Origin: Rapana venosa
Taxonomy: Eukaryota; Mollusca; Gastropoda; Neogastropoda; Muricidae
Assembly (NCBI GenBank): GCA_028751875.1
Contig: CM054151.1
Location: forward strand, 44,170,919 to 44,234,918
Reading direction: 5' to 3'
DNA: 64,000 nucleotides
Under the pieces are notes generated by a model. It saw only the letters and a list, made by a program, of their open reading frames with translations, was not told the DNA's origin and did not search any database. The stretch's first letter is position 1. Every line of letters begins with the position of its first letter. Shown here piece after piece: positions 46,151 to 57,309 of this stretch. The position numbers and the translations under genes were made by a program.

Positions 46151-49000
46151 CTAGTCTCGTCGTTCTCTTCCTTCTGGTAGTTTATTGGTGATGTAGGCTG
46201 GCGTCCTCGGCCGTCGACTGTGTTATTTATGTCTGGCTAAGAATAGTAAATGATGTGATTTTTCATGGTGTAGGTTGTCATATTTTGTGCTTTGGTGGAT
46301 GTTTCTTATGTATGAGGTACTCTTGACGATGAAAAGAATTTATTCTCGGATCTAGTTTTAATGTATGAGGGGATTAAGACGTTGACTAGATTGTTTTGTC
46401 ATGTTCTTTGTACAGGGAGTGATGGCGGTGTACGATGGCGGAGAGATCTCAATAATTCGGCTATTGTGGTGTGGTGATGGGACGTCATGTGTGAGATGTC
46501 TGTAGTATCAGGGAGGTGTGGCTTCGGCTGGTTGCGGTGAATGTGTTTTAGACTATAGGTGAATGTAGGGGTATTTTGTTTGTTGTAGGGAGTTTTATAG
46601 TGGGTCTTGGGTTCTTCTGGGTCATGTAGTAGATTTTTTTAGTTTATGTGAGTGGATAGTTCGAGAGTCTATTGTAAGGTTGTATTGGAGGAGGAGCTGG
46701 TGTACTTCTATTAGGATCATGTGTGTTGCTGTTTGTTTTATTGTGATGTTATTCAATTATTTTAGATTATTGTTTACTTGAGGAGATTTGTTTGGTAACA
46801 GTGATTGTATCGTGTGAGATTGGTTGGGTCTTGATCATTGGTATAAGTGGTAGGGGTGGGGGTGAGAGAGAGTAGAGTTATTTGGGATTGTCACAGGGAG
46901 ATGATTTGAGTGATAGAGTGGTGGTAGATGTTAGGAGGGAGTTTTTAGCGTGTGTGTCAGCTTGTGAGGAGGAGTTTATGGCGGTGGTGGGTGGTAGGGC
47001 GGGGGGGGGTGGTGAGGTGTTGGTGTGGCAGATTTGGAGGGTGGACTGAGGTTATTTGGTTTATAAGGGACATATGTTTTGGTACGTGTGATTGGGGTGT
47101 TGTTGTAGTTAAGGAGGGTTTAGTGTTTGTTGAGTTGTGTGGTTATGACTGTGATGAGTTTGTGCTCTGAGAGGTTGTAGTTGGTGGGGAGGAAAGTTGC
47201 GGAGGTGTTGTTGAGGTGGGGTCAACATTGTGAGGGGTGTGATTGGGTGTGGAGGTTGTGTGGCAGGTAAGTGTTGTAGTAGGTGGGGAGATGGTTATGA
47301 GGATATGGTGACAACGTAGAGGGTGTGGTGTGAGTCTGGAGGTGGGACGTGTCTTTGGGGAGGCGGGATGACGGGTGGGGGACGTAATATACTCTGAGGT
47401 CGTCTAGATACTTGGGACAGTAGAAAGGAATCTGTTAGAGGTGATGTAGCGGTTAGGGACACAGAGTGATCTAGGAGGCGGGGAGAGGGGAGTATAAGCG
47501 TAAATAGATGCACGTTGCATGGTCAGAGTGAATTTTGGTAGACGGTGGGTTGGGGGGGGGGGGGTGGCAAGGTTAGGGGGGGGTTGGGGTTATGTGATGG
47601 ATGGTGGACTGGGGTGGGTGGTGACATGTGTTTGACGGGGATGGGTGGGTGTGTGTATGTGGAGTGTTGGATCTTGGTGATATAGGGGTCATTTTGATTA
47701 TGAGGGTTGGATGTTGTTGGAGGGGATAGGGGTGGTGGAAGTACAATGTGTATGGTAGTACAACTTGGGTATATGAAAGTGGATATGAGATGGTGGTGTT
47801 GTGATATGAGGATGGGGGAGTTGAGTTGTTTGTTAAAGTGGTAGGCAGGGGGGGTGGGGATTATACTTTGGGTTAGAGGTGGCACGGTGTAGAGTCGTGT
47901 TCGATCTCGTTGGGGACGAGTAATGATCGGGGCAAGGTGGCTTGTGTGAGGTGTGGTGTGGGTGTGTAGGGTTTGGGTATGGTTGTTCGGTGAACGTTGG
48001 AGGGGAAAAGGGGTTGTGGTTGGGGGGGTGGGGTTGGTATGGGGGAGGAGAATTGAGTATTATCATATAATATGGGGTAGTTGTTGGGCGTGGTGGCGTA
48101 GTTGTGGTTGTGGAGTATTGTGCGGGTGTAGTGAGGTGTTGGTGGTGTGGGTGTTGGCTGGGATGGTGGGGGAGTAAAATGTCTGGGTCAGGTGATGTAG
48201 AGAGGGGGATATGGAAGGTGTGAGTGTTTGTGTGGGAGGAATTTGTTTATAATGTAGGGATGGGTGGGGATCTGTGTGGGTTGGGGGTAGGTGGGTTGGT
48301 ATGAAGAAGGGGTTATTGATGGGGATGTATTGGGTTGGGGAGTCTTTGGGGTTGTTTAACTGTAGAGTAGGTTGTGTGTGTGGGGTGGTCGGGTTGAGTG
48401 TTGTATGCGTGAAGGTGGACTGGGAGTAGGAAGGGTGTTTATGTTGTATGTTATGTTGGGTAGTGAAGTTGGTTGGAGTGGGACAGTTGGGTGTAGGGTG
48501 GTGGTGTAGAGATGTATAGTAGTTGTTCTGGGGGGTGTGGAGGGTCAAGATGAATGGGTGTTGTGGTGGTGTAGGTTTGTTGGTGGAGAGGTGTGATAGG
48601 GATGGTGTAGGGAGTTTTGTGAATTGGTGTGGGTGTGGGTAGAGTTGGTGCATAAGTTCATGTATATGGATGGGTGGGGATTAAGTAATGATGGTTGGGT
48701 TATGTGGTGGGCTGTTTGGGTTGTGGTGTTTTTGTGGAAGGATTGTGTGTGTGGTTGTGTGGTGTGCATGGTTTGGGAGAGGGGTGTGTTTAGAAATGTG
48801 TTTTAGGGTTTATTTGCGGTACAGTGGGGTTGTGAGAGACAATATGATGGTTAGAGTTTGTTCATTATGATGGTGATACAGGGGAGTATGTGAGTTGATT
48901 GGAGATTTCTAGTATGTTTTGTTGATGAGAGGTTTGAGGCTTGTTTTGGTATTGATTGGGGGTGGTTGAGTTGGATGTGACTTTGGTTTAAATGCTCGTA
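46151..49000. repeat. long C-poor, G/T-rich tract
   Basis: About 2.8 kb in which C is scarce and TG, GTGG and GGTG words dominate, without a clean period. The reverse-strand frames (Pro/Thr/His/Ser-rich) are repeat products. It may be a badly resolved (TG)n-type array or a real strand-asymmetric region. Confidence 0.6.
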
Positions 49001-49400
49001 GGATGGGTAGTAGGGCTTGTGAGGTAGAGGGTTGCGTGGGGTAGGGTGGCCGTGGGGGTGGGTGGTGTATGTCTACGCGTTGCTCGGTGCAGGTGGTTAT
49101 AGGTGTAGTACAATCGAGGAGAGGTGCTGTCTGGGGCTGGGGTGCGGTGGGGGAGGCGGTGGTCGCCGTGCACGGGTTATAGCGACGGTGAGTGAGGTGG
49201 CTCTAGAGATACTTCTCGTACGTTTGTGTATGGTAGGATGTTGAGTGGAGGTGTGGTGTGGTTGTTGTGCGTGGGGAGCCGCGCTGCAGTAGACGTGGTA
49301 GTGTGCGATTATCTTTGGTTAGTCGTAAGAGCTACGAGGTGGTTGAGTGCTATCTAGTGCGTGGCGGAGACTTGTGGTGGGTTAAGAGGATGTATTGATT
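49001..49400. other. island of more balanced, CpG-containing sequence
   Basis: Composition briefly returns towards normal between the G/T-rich and G/A-rich tracts. No product is recognised. Confidence 0.4.
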
Positions 49401-50754
49401 CAGAGGTTGAGGTAGGTGATAATAGGGGTATGGGGGGATAGGGAGGAGGATGGGTATGGGGGGGTGTGATAGGTTGTGGGGGGGGTGGATGGTGTGTGAT
49501 GGGGGGTAGAGGGTGGTGAGGTGGAGAAGTAGTGGGGAGGGGGGAGAGTGGATGGGTGTGGTAGGTTGTGGTTGAGTGTGGTGGGATGAGTGTTGTGAGT
49601 GATGTGGGGGAGGGAGAGTTGTGGGGGAGGTAGGTGGAGGTGTGGTGGTGTTAGGTAGTTGGGTGTAGAGGTAGGAGATGTGGTGAGAGTGGATAGGGGT
49701 GAGAGAGGTAGTGGGTAGGAGGAGGAGAGGAAGAAAGGGGGAGAGGAAAGTGAGTGAAGTGGAGGAGGAGGAGAGGAGATGTGTGTGGAGGAGGAAGTTA
49801 GATGGGGTGTGGAGGTAGGAGGAAGGAGGAAGAAGGTGAGGTGGAGTGTGAGAGGAAGAGGGGAGAAAGAGTGAGAGTTTGAGGAGGAGAGTGGATGTGG
49901 GGTGAGGTATAGAGGAGGGATTGAGTAAGGGGTGAGGAGAGGTAGAGGTTAAGAGAGGAGGAGAGAAGAGGGGAAGGTGGAAGATGGTGGTGAGGAGAGG
50001 AAGGGGAGGAGAAGGGAAGGTGGATTGGAGGAAAGTGGAGGAGAAGGAGGAAGGTGGTAAGGAGGTAGATGGAAGGAGAAAGGTGGAGAGGAGGATGAGA
50101 GAAAGAGGTGATAGAAGGTGAGGGGGATGAGGAGGAGGAGGTGAGGAGGAAATGGGTGGGAGGAGATGAGGAGATGATGATGTGAGGTGGATGAGGTGGT
50201 AAGAGTGAGAGGAGGAGGAAGAGAGGAAGAGTGGTGGAGAGGAGGAAGAGGAAGAGGTGGAATAGGAGGAGGTGGAGAGGAGGAAGAGGTGGAGAGGAGA
50301 AGAGGTGAGGAGAAAGGGGATGGAGGAGAGAGTTGAAAGTGTAGGAGGAAGAGGGAGGAGAGGTAGAGAGGATAAAGGGGAGAGGAGAGGAGGGATGGAA
50401 GATGATGAGAGTAGGAGGAAGAGGGGGAGAGAGAGAAGAAGAGGTGGAGAGTGAGGGAGGAGATGGAAGAGGGGTGAGGAGGAGAGGAGGAGGAGGTGTG
50501 AGGAAGAGGTGGTGTAGGAGGAGAGAAGAGTGGAATGAGGAGAGAGAGAATAGGGGGAGAGGAGGTGAGGAAAGTGGAGAGGAGGAGGTAAGGAGAAGAG
50601 GTGGTGAGGAAGGTAGGGGAGTCAGAGGAGGAAGGTGGAGGTGGAGTGGAGGAGGGGATGGAGGGATATGGAGTGGAGGAAAGGGTGAAGGAGGAGGTGG
50701 AGAGAGGAGAGGGAGAGAGAGCAGGGGAAAGGAGGTGGAGGGGGAGAGGAGTTA
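49401..50754. repeat. purine-rich low-complexity tract (GGA/GGT)
   Basis: G/T-rich until about 49680, then GGA-, GAGG- and GGTGGAG-rich to 50754 with C virtually absent. The Arg/Glu/Gly-rich frames are artefacts. The tract stops exactly where SINE copy 6 begins. Confidence 0.8.
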
Positions 50755-51075
50755 GTTTTATTCTTTATTGAAGGATAATTGAATAAACTCTCAGACCCTT
50801 TTGATATATAGTCCCCGTGTGTATGGCATGTTGTCATTTTGTTATCACATTCCCACTGCCACACAATTGCTCTCGTTGGTTCCGTTAAAGTGGAACAGGT
50901 TTAAACATGTTTCGCAAAATGTTCTGCCTGTGTTTTCGTAACGCGAGACCTCGTGTTTGAGTCTTATCCATAAAGAAGGATTGGGGGGGGAGTGGAGTGG
51001 CACTGATTAACTCCAGAGGAAAAATTTTCTTTGAATGAGATTCTTCATTCTATTCATCAAGCAGCCCCATTTCCG
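50755..51075 (-). mobile_element. SINE copy 6, near full length
   Basis: It starts at TTAGTTTTATTCTTTATTGAAGG and contains AGTCCCCGTGTGTATG, TGTCATTTTGTTATCAC, TTCGCAAAATGTTCTGCC, AGTGGAGTGGCACTGATT, AACTCCAGAGGAAAA and a degraded head (AATGAGATTCTTCATTC). Purine-rich tracts flank both sides. Confidence 0.75.
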
Positions 51076-51804
51076 GGGATTGGAGGAGGAGGAGAGAGGA
51101 GGTAGGAGATGGAGGGAGGGGGAGGAAGAGGAGAGAGAGGAGGCGCAAGGAAGAGTTGAGAAGGAGGAGAGTGGAGACAAAAAACAAGACGACTCGTAAA
51201 CAAAACAACGAGAGTTGAAAAGAATAAGATAGCGAGGACACAAAGAAGACAACAAGAATGTTGAGGAGAAAAGATGACGACAGAGGAGAAGTTGGCACAC
51301 TGATGAAGTAGAAGAACGCCCCAGAACGGAGGAGGAAGACAAGAAGATGTCTAAAGCTAAGAAGAAGTAGGAAGACAAAAACAACAAGAAGATGATAAGA
51401 AACTACAAATGGAAAAACTGCAGAGTAGAGAAAAAAATAGCGGATTGCAAAAAGATGAAAATGTTGAAGACAAGAAATAAACAGATCACGGACAATGAAT
51501 ACAAGATTACAAAGAAAAAAAACAAGGTACAGAGAATAAAAACATACCGAAAACAAAGAACAGCAGCAGAAGACTTAAGAAAAACAAAAAACAAAGCGTA
51601 AAAACGAGGAGACGGTGAAGACTACAATTGATGAAATGACAAAGAAAGAGGAAGAACTGTGGAGATGGAGGATAAAAGGAAGGAGAGGACTTGGTGGAGG
51701 AGTGGTGAGAGGGAGAGATGAGGGGGGAAAAAAAGGGAGGAGGGAGAGAGGGGAGAAGAGGAGAGGATGGTGGAGAGAAGGAGGAGAGGAGGAGTGGAGA
51801 GAAG
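51076..51804. repeat. A/G-rich low-complexity tract
   Basis: GGAGGA-type repeats, then GAAGA/AAAACAA-type sequence, then GGAGGA again. No gene is supported. Confidence 0.7.
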
Positions 51805-52060
51805 GTTTTTAAAAATTCTTTTGTATCGAGGATACGTGAATAAGCATTTCTGTGCATTTTTTACATCCAGTCCCCGTGTTATACCTTTTTTGTAAACTCT
51901 GTCATCTGTTCCCACCGACAGCAAAGGCCTACTCTTACAAAAGCGGAACAGGTTTTAAAACGTGTGCACAAGATGTTCTGCGTCCGTTCGTACACGAGAC
52001 CTTGGTTTATAGTCTCATCCGCGGACTTTTGGGAGAGTGGAGTCTGTACTGATGTGGATG
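51805..52060 (-). mobile_element. SINE copy 7 (head missing)
   Basis: It contains TTCTTTTGTATCGAGGATAC, ACATCCAGTCCCCGTG, GTCATCTGTTCCCACC, GGCCTACTCTTACAAAAGCG, CACAAGATGTTCTGCGTCC, GTTTATAGTCTCATCCG and TGGAGTCTGTACTGATG. It then passes into purine-rich repeat before the tRNA-like head. Confidence 0.75.
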
Positions 52061-52242
52061 AAAGTGGAGGACGAGGAGGGGAAAGAGGAGGGAGAAGGGG
52101 AGGAGGGGGAGAGTATAGAGGGTGGAGGAGGAGAGGAGAAGGAGGAGGAAGAGGTGGAGAGGAGGAGGAGGGGGAATGAGGAGGAGAGAAAGGTTTGGAG
52201 GGGAGGAGGAGGAGGAGAGAAGGAAGAGGAGGCGGAGAGGAG

Positions 52243-52590
52243 TTTAGTTTATTCTTTTATTCGAGGATAATTGAATAAGCACTCAGCCGCTTTTTGACAT
52301 CTGTCCCCGTTTGTATGCAGTTTTGTCAGTTTTGTCATCCATTCCCACGGCACACAATTGCCCACTCTTCCATAAAGCGGAAAGTGGTTTTAACATGTGC
52401 GCAAAATGTTCTGAGTGTGTTTCGCGCACGTGACCTCGGTTTAAGTTTTCCGGGGGATTTTTTGGGGAAGTGGAGTCGGAAAACTGATGTTAACCCCAGA
52501 GGAAATTTTCTCTTAAAGAGATTCGAACCCGGATCGCAAATCACGGCGAAATGTGCATCAATCTAACCACCAAGCTACCCCTTTTTCCGG
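52243..52590 (-). mobile_element. SINE copy 8, reference copy with tRNA-like head
   Basis: This is the clearest copy, about 345 bp. Read on the minus strand, it begins with a tRNA-related head: box A TAGCTTGGTGGTTAG at 52563-52577 and box B GGTTCGAATC at 52520-52529. These internal promoter boxes are 33 bases apart, as in tRNA genes and tRNA-derived SINEs transcribed by RNA polymerase III. A unique body follows (TTAACATCAGTTTTCCGACT, GAACATTTTGCGCACATG, GAGTGGGCAATTGTGTG), then an AT-rich 3' end (CCTCGAATAAAAGAATAAAC) that abuts CTCC-rich sequence. At least eight relatives occur in this window. Which LINE mobilises it, and whether it belongs to a named SINE superfamily, cannot be told from this sequence. 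Confidence 0.8.
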
Positions 52591-52594
52591 AAGA

Positions 52595-53270
52595 TGGGGA
52601 GGAGGGGGGGGAGGGGGGGAGGGGTGGGAGGAGGAGGGGGGGGAAACGGGGGAGGGAGAAGGGGGGGTGGGGAGGAGGAGAGGAGGAAGAGGAGAGGGGA
52701 GGGGAGGGGGAGGGAGGAAAAATTGCAACGGTACGACGCCGAAGGAAAAAGGGAAAAAAAGAAAAAAGAGAAAAAAAAAAAAAGAAGAACAAACAAAAAC
52801 CCATACCAAAGAACCAACAAAAAAAAAAAGAACAAGGAAATCAAAAAGGGGAAAATGAAGTCAAAGATACCATGAACAAAACAAAAAAGCCAAAAGCAAG
52901 CAAGGAAGAAAAAAAGCAAAGAAAAGACGAACAGACAAAAAAAACCCAAAAGGAAGTGAGAAAAAAGATAACCCAAGGGAGGAGGGGACAGCGACAACGG
53001 GTCTGAAAATGAAAAGAAAAGATAAAATATACACGGCGAAGAAACCCTCAAGAAGACGGGAAAAAAATAAAATCAGGACAAATCAGAATGAGAAAAGAAA
53101 AAAGGGGAACGAGGAAAAAAAAAAAAACGAAACTCAACGACAACAAACGGAGAAGATGGAATCTAAAAAGGGGGAAAAGGGGGGAAAGGAGAAAATTAAA
53201 AAAAGAAAGAGGGGAAAAAAAGAAAAAGTTGGGAAACCGAAAAAAAAGGGCAGGGGAAAAGGATGACCCC
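52595..53270. repeat. purine-rich low-complexity tract (GGA then AAG)
   Basis: GGGAGG-type sequence to about 52720, then AAGAAA-type sequence with some C. The long Lys/Glu/Arg-rich frames are artefacts. Confidence 0.8.
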
Positions 53271-53277
53271 ACTTTAC

Positions 53278-53686
53278 CGACTCTCTCTCTCTCTCTCTTC
53301 TCTCTCTCTTCTCTCTCTCTTCTCTCTATCTCCTTTTTCTCCCTCTCTCTCTCTCTCTCTTCTCCCCCTCTCTTTCTCTCCCCCCCTCTCTCTGCTGTCT
53401 CTCTTTCTCTTCTTTTCCTCTCCCCCCTCCTCTCCCCTCTCTCTCTCCTCTCTCTCTCTTTTCTCTCTCTCTTTTCTCTCTGGCGTTCTTTCCCCCCTGC
53501 CTCCTCTTTCTTTCTCTTTTTTCCCTTTTTTTCCTCGTCTGGGCCCCCCCTCTCTCTCTCTTTTTTTTCCTTCATCCTTTTTTACCTCCCCTTCCTCTCA
53601 CTCTCCTATTTTTTTCAACACTTTCCTCTCTTTTTTATGTCTCTCTCTCATCTCTCTCTCTCTCCTCTCCTCTCTCTCTCTCTCTC

Positions 53687-53726
<40 letters not shown>

Positions 53727-53745
53727 CCCTCTTTCTTTCCCGTTC
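53278..53745. repeat. (CT)n microsatellite and pyrimidine-rich tract
   Basis: An almost uninterrupted pyrimidine strand of CTCTCT with TTCT and CCCC interruptions. It follows directly on the purine-rich tract to its left, so the purine strand switches at about 53270. Confidence 0.9.
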
Positions 53746-54005
53746 CTATTCATGCCATTCCATCCGCCACTCCATTCCGCCGCTCCATTCCGCACTCCAT
53801 TCCCCCACTACAATTCCCCTCGCGTTCGCGTCGCGCGTCGCTCGCGTTATGTTGCGGTGCACCGCGTTGCAAAGTTGCGTTTGTGTTGACTGCCGCAGTT
53901 TGAGTTCCTCTTCCTCCTCCCGTTTCCTTCTGCTGCATTCTGATCTGATCTGCACTGCACACCTCTGTGCTTTCCTGTATTCTTCTTGTCTCCTCCATTC
54001 CTCTC
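53746..54005. other. short island of non-repetitive sequence
   Basis: It includes an imperfect 10-13-bp repeat (CCATTCCGCC-like) at 53755-53800 and CG-rich sequence at 53820-53870. Nothing is identified. It separates two CT-rich tracts. Confidence 0.4.
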
Positions 54006-54017
54006 TGCTCTTCCGCC

Positions 54018-54182
54018 CCTCTCCTCTCTCTCTTCTCTCTCTGTCTCTCGTCTCTCTCTCTCTCTCTCCTCCTCTCTCTCCCCTTCTCTCTCTCTCTTCT
54101 CTCTCCCCCCCCCCTCCCTCCCCTCCCTCCCTCCCTCCTCTTCTCTCTCTCCTCTCTCTCCTCTCTCTCTCTCTCTCTCTCC
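54018..54182. repeat. (CT)n microsatellite
   Basis: CTCTCT run with CCCTCC and TTCT interruptions. Confidence 0.9.
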
Positions 54183-54207
54183 TGTCCATTCCCCTAATTT
54201 TTCACCC

Positions 54208-54830
54208 AAGACTCAGAAGAAAGAAAAGAAGAAGGGGAAAAGAGGAGAGAAAGGAAGGACAAGAAGAACGGAGGAGAAAGAGGATGAAGAAACTAAGAAG
54301 AAAAATGACGAAGATGAGGATGAAAAAAGAAAACGGAGCTGTGGAGGGCAGACTTAGAAGAAGAGGAAGACAATGACAGAAAAAGGAGACGAAGACAAGA
54401 GAAGGAGACACAGAACAACGAGAAGAAGAAGACGTTTTAAACAAGAAAAGGAAACACGAAAAATACAAACATCCGGAAAGAGCAGAGAGATGGGAAAAGA
54501 AGACGAAAAAGAAGATGGCTAATAATGAAAAAAGGAAAAGAAGAAGGAGAAGAAGAAGAAGAAAAAGGAGGGGAGGAGAGAGGAGGGGAGGAGAAGATGA
54601 AGGGAAAAAGAAGAAGGGAAGATGGAAGAAGAAGAAGAAGAAAAAAGAGAAGAAGAAGGAAGAAGAAAAGAAAAAGAAAAAAGAAGAAAGAGCAGGAGAA
54701 GAAAGAGGAAGAGAGGAAGAAAAAGAAAACAGAGGGAAGAAGGAAGAGCAGAAGAAAAAGAATGAAGAAAAGGAGGAAGGAAGAGGAAAAAGAGAAGGCG
54801 GAGGAAGACATGAAGAAGAAATGCTGGTGA
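54208..54830. repeat. (GAA)n-type purine-rich tract
   Basis: AAGAAGAAG and GAAGGA sequence for about 620 bases with very few pyrimidines. The Lys/Glu/Arg frames forward and the Phe/Leu/Ser frames in reverse are repeat products. Confidence 0.9.
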
Positions 54831-54894
54831 GTTAAACGTCTTCATTTATAATTATGAGTGTAAATGTGTATATACATATACCTGCGTGGTTGCG

Positions 54895-55320
54895 GGCTCG
54901 CGGTGTGTGCGTGAGTGCGTGCGTGTGTGCGTGTGTGTGTGTGCATGCGTGCATGTTTGTTTGTGTGTGTGTGCGTGCGTGCTTGCGCGCGCGCGCGTGT
55001 GTGTTTGTGTGTGTGTCAGCGTTTGTGTCTGTCTGTCTTCTGCCTACGTGCCTGTCTGTCCATCTATCTTCTTTCTATAGCAAGTCTGCTATATCTCTCT
55101 GTCTCTCTATAGCAAGTCTGTCTACATCTCTGTATGTCTATTTGTCTGTCTGTCTTTATGCAAGTGCTGTTGTCCGTGTGTCTGTCTCCATGTTGCGTAC
55201 CTGCCCTTCATAAGTGTTTGCTTGCTCGTGTATATGTGTGTATATGTGTGGTGTTTTTCACGCGCCACTTTGTTGAGTGTGTGTGTGGTTTTGCGTGTGT
55301 TTTTGTGTGGTGGCCTCTCT
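54895..55320. repeat. GT- and GTCT-type microsatellites
   Basis: GTGTGCGTGC-type repeat to about 55035, then GTCTGTCT and CTCTGTCTCTCTATAGCAAGT units, of which the AGCAAGTCTG word recurs. Open frames across it are artefacts. Confidence 0.8.
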
Positions 55321-55527
55321 CCTCTCTTCTCTCTCCCCTTCCCTCTCTCTTCTCTCTCTCTCTCCTCTTTCTAGAAATTTACATGTGTTTTCCCTTTTAT
55401 GTCACTGTTGTCTTTCTCTGTGTAAAGGACATGAGGTGTTTGCTTTGTGCGTATGTGTTTCTCGTTTTTGGTTTGTATTGTCTGTGTGTGTGCATGCGGG
55501 GCTTCTGTGTTTTGGGCCCTTGTAACT

Positions 55528-55590
55528 CTCTCTCTCCTCCCTTCCTCTCCCCTCCCCTTTCTCTCTCTCTCTCTCTCTCCTCTCTTTTCC
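55528..55590. repeat. (CT)n microsatellite
   Basis: CTCTCT runs with CCCTCC interruptions. Confidence 0.85.
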
Positions 55591-55844
55591 CTATTATCTT
55601 TTACTATCTTTTAAAGGGAAAATTTTTGGAAACTTTTTTTGCCTCCAAAAGTGGTCTTCAGTGGTGTGGTATTATCGACACACAAGCGGCCAACAGATTG
55701 GACTGCAGCTCCCCTGCATTATGAATGTTGTTTTGGTCGTTCGTTCTTTTTCGCTAGGCCAGCTTTCGCGCTGTGGTTCAGAGCCCGAGGGTGTGCTGCC
55801 CACATTGATGAAAGGGTGCCGTATGTATTCCGATTAAAAGGATG

Positions 55845-56135
55845 ATTTTTAAACTCGGGCTTGTGTGCTTTGTTTTGTCTCTTTTTTAAAGGGGCATGCA
55901 ATAACCTACTCTTCTAAGGGGGAAAAAGGCTTAATTGTGTTGTGTGTGTGTGTGTGGGTGTGTGTGTGTGGTGGTGTGGTGGGGTGTGTTTTTGGGTGTG
56001 GGTGTAAAAAGGTGATTGTGGTCCATCTGGACTTGGTTTTGGGGTCTGTCCAAAGGATGTTGGGAAGGGGGTGGGCGTTGATGTGAACTCCAGAAAAAAA
56101 CCTCGGGGAAGGGGTCTTGGGGGGGGTCGCCCGGC
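55845..56135 (-). mobile_element. SINE copy 9 with an internal GT expansion (degenerate)
   Basis: It retains the AACCTACTCTTCTAAGGGG block of the family and a TGTGAACTCCAGAAAAAAACC body block. A (GT)n stretch at 55937-56010 sits between them, where other copies have GTGTTTTCG-type sequence. The assignment is weaker than for the other copies. Confidence 0.45.
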
Positions 56136-56875
56136 CGTCGTTTCCCCCACACTGTTTGAAAAATCAAGAGAAAAGATTCAGGTTGGAAGATTGGGAAAAG
56201 GGGCCTGCCCAAACCTTTGTCAGTGTAAAGGGAGTTGGAAAATTTTTTAGGAACCTCTTCTCACCAAACAATTCACTTGTTGTATTCTACCAGGAACCCG
56301 GGCGTTACCGAGGTCTTCGGGTGGCAGGTTTCCCCCCGGCCCCAAGCTGCGGGGCGCCAGCCAGTCAATGGGGGGATTTCAAATGTGGTGGTGTAATCAA
56401 AGGCGGGACTCCCCCTGCCCCCTTCTGCCCAACCCTTCTGCCTCCGACTGATCACGAAGACCAGTGGGGGTCCTTAGCCCCCCCTGACAGTAGAAAAAAA
56501 AAGTGGGCCCCCCATCTTTAATTCTCAAAAAATGTGTCACCAGAGATCCCTTATTTCGTGGACGGAATTGCAAATAGTTGTAATCTTTTTAGTAAAATGT
56601 TTTGTATTTAAACAAAAAGTTCACTCTGGGTAAAAAGTTTACATCTGCTTTTTTTTTTTAAGGGGGGAAAGGGTTGGGGTGATCAGGATTCAACGGGTTT
56701 TAAATCTTTTTACAAAAAATTTATTAACCACCTAGATACAAAACCTGCTGGAGAATCTGATGGTGTCCCTTGTTTCAAAGGGCGCTGTCAGCATGCACTG
56801 GGAAAAGGGCCGGGAAAAAATCTGTAAATACTTATCTGAACCCTTATATAAAGATTATAAAGCAAGCAAGAAAGC
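56136..56875. other. no feature recognised
   Basis: Mixed sequence. A GC-richer part at 56290-56500 has an open forward frame without any recognisable motif. Confidence 0.4.
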
Positions 56876-56884
56876 AAGCAATCC

Positions 56885-57165
56885 CCCCTTTTTCCCATTG
56901 CTTCAAATGCCCATTTCAAGTCCCTACCCCAAATTTTCCCCCCGTTTTTAAAGGCCCTTTTCGTTACATATCCCCCATATTCCCCGTTTTTTTCAAGTCC
57001 TTTTTTTTAAAATTTCCCTTCTCCCTCAAGTTTGCGTTCTTTTTAAATTTGTTGTCACGTTTTTTTCTGCATTACCCCCCAAGTTTGTCATGTTTCAAGG
57101 TCATTGTCAAATATATAACCCAAGTGTGCCGTTGTTTCAAAGGTCCGTTGTCATGTAATAAAATA
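56885..57165. repeat. diverged minisatellite, period about 42 bp
   Basis: Recurring TTTCAAGTCC / TTTCAAAGGTCC words with intervening CATATATCACCC-type sequence, clearest at 57085-57155. The homopolymers are inflated and the period is approximate. Confidence 0.55.
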
Positions 57166-57309
57166 ATAAAAATTAAATGAAGGCTTCACCAAAAGCCACA
57201 ACTCTCATCTTTTACTTTTTAAAACCCTGCAAGGGTTTAAAGGGCAAAAATGTCATTTGAAAGAAAAAATGTGTAGCTGTGTACCAGACCATGTGTAGTG
57301 CTTTTGCAA

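Noticed and set aside
48063..48653. 196-codon reverse-strand frame rich in Thr, Pro, His
   Set aside because: Follows from the C-poor, G/T-rich + strand; the reverse complement lacks the letters needed for most stops.
52515..52590. A tRNA gene
   Set aside because: Box A and box B are present, but the sequence continues into a body shared with many copies, so it is a SINE head and not a tRNA gene.
53088..53903. 271- and 208-codon Ser/Leu-rich frames
   Set aside because: Translations of (CT)n repeat. CTC, TCT and CTT codons give Leu and Ser without stops.
53746..54209. Arg/Glu-rich reverse frame of 147 codons
   Set aside because: Reverse complement of (CT)n tracts flanking a short unique island; no coding signature.
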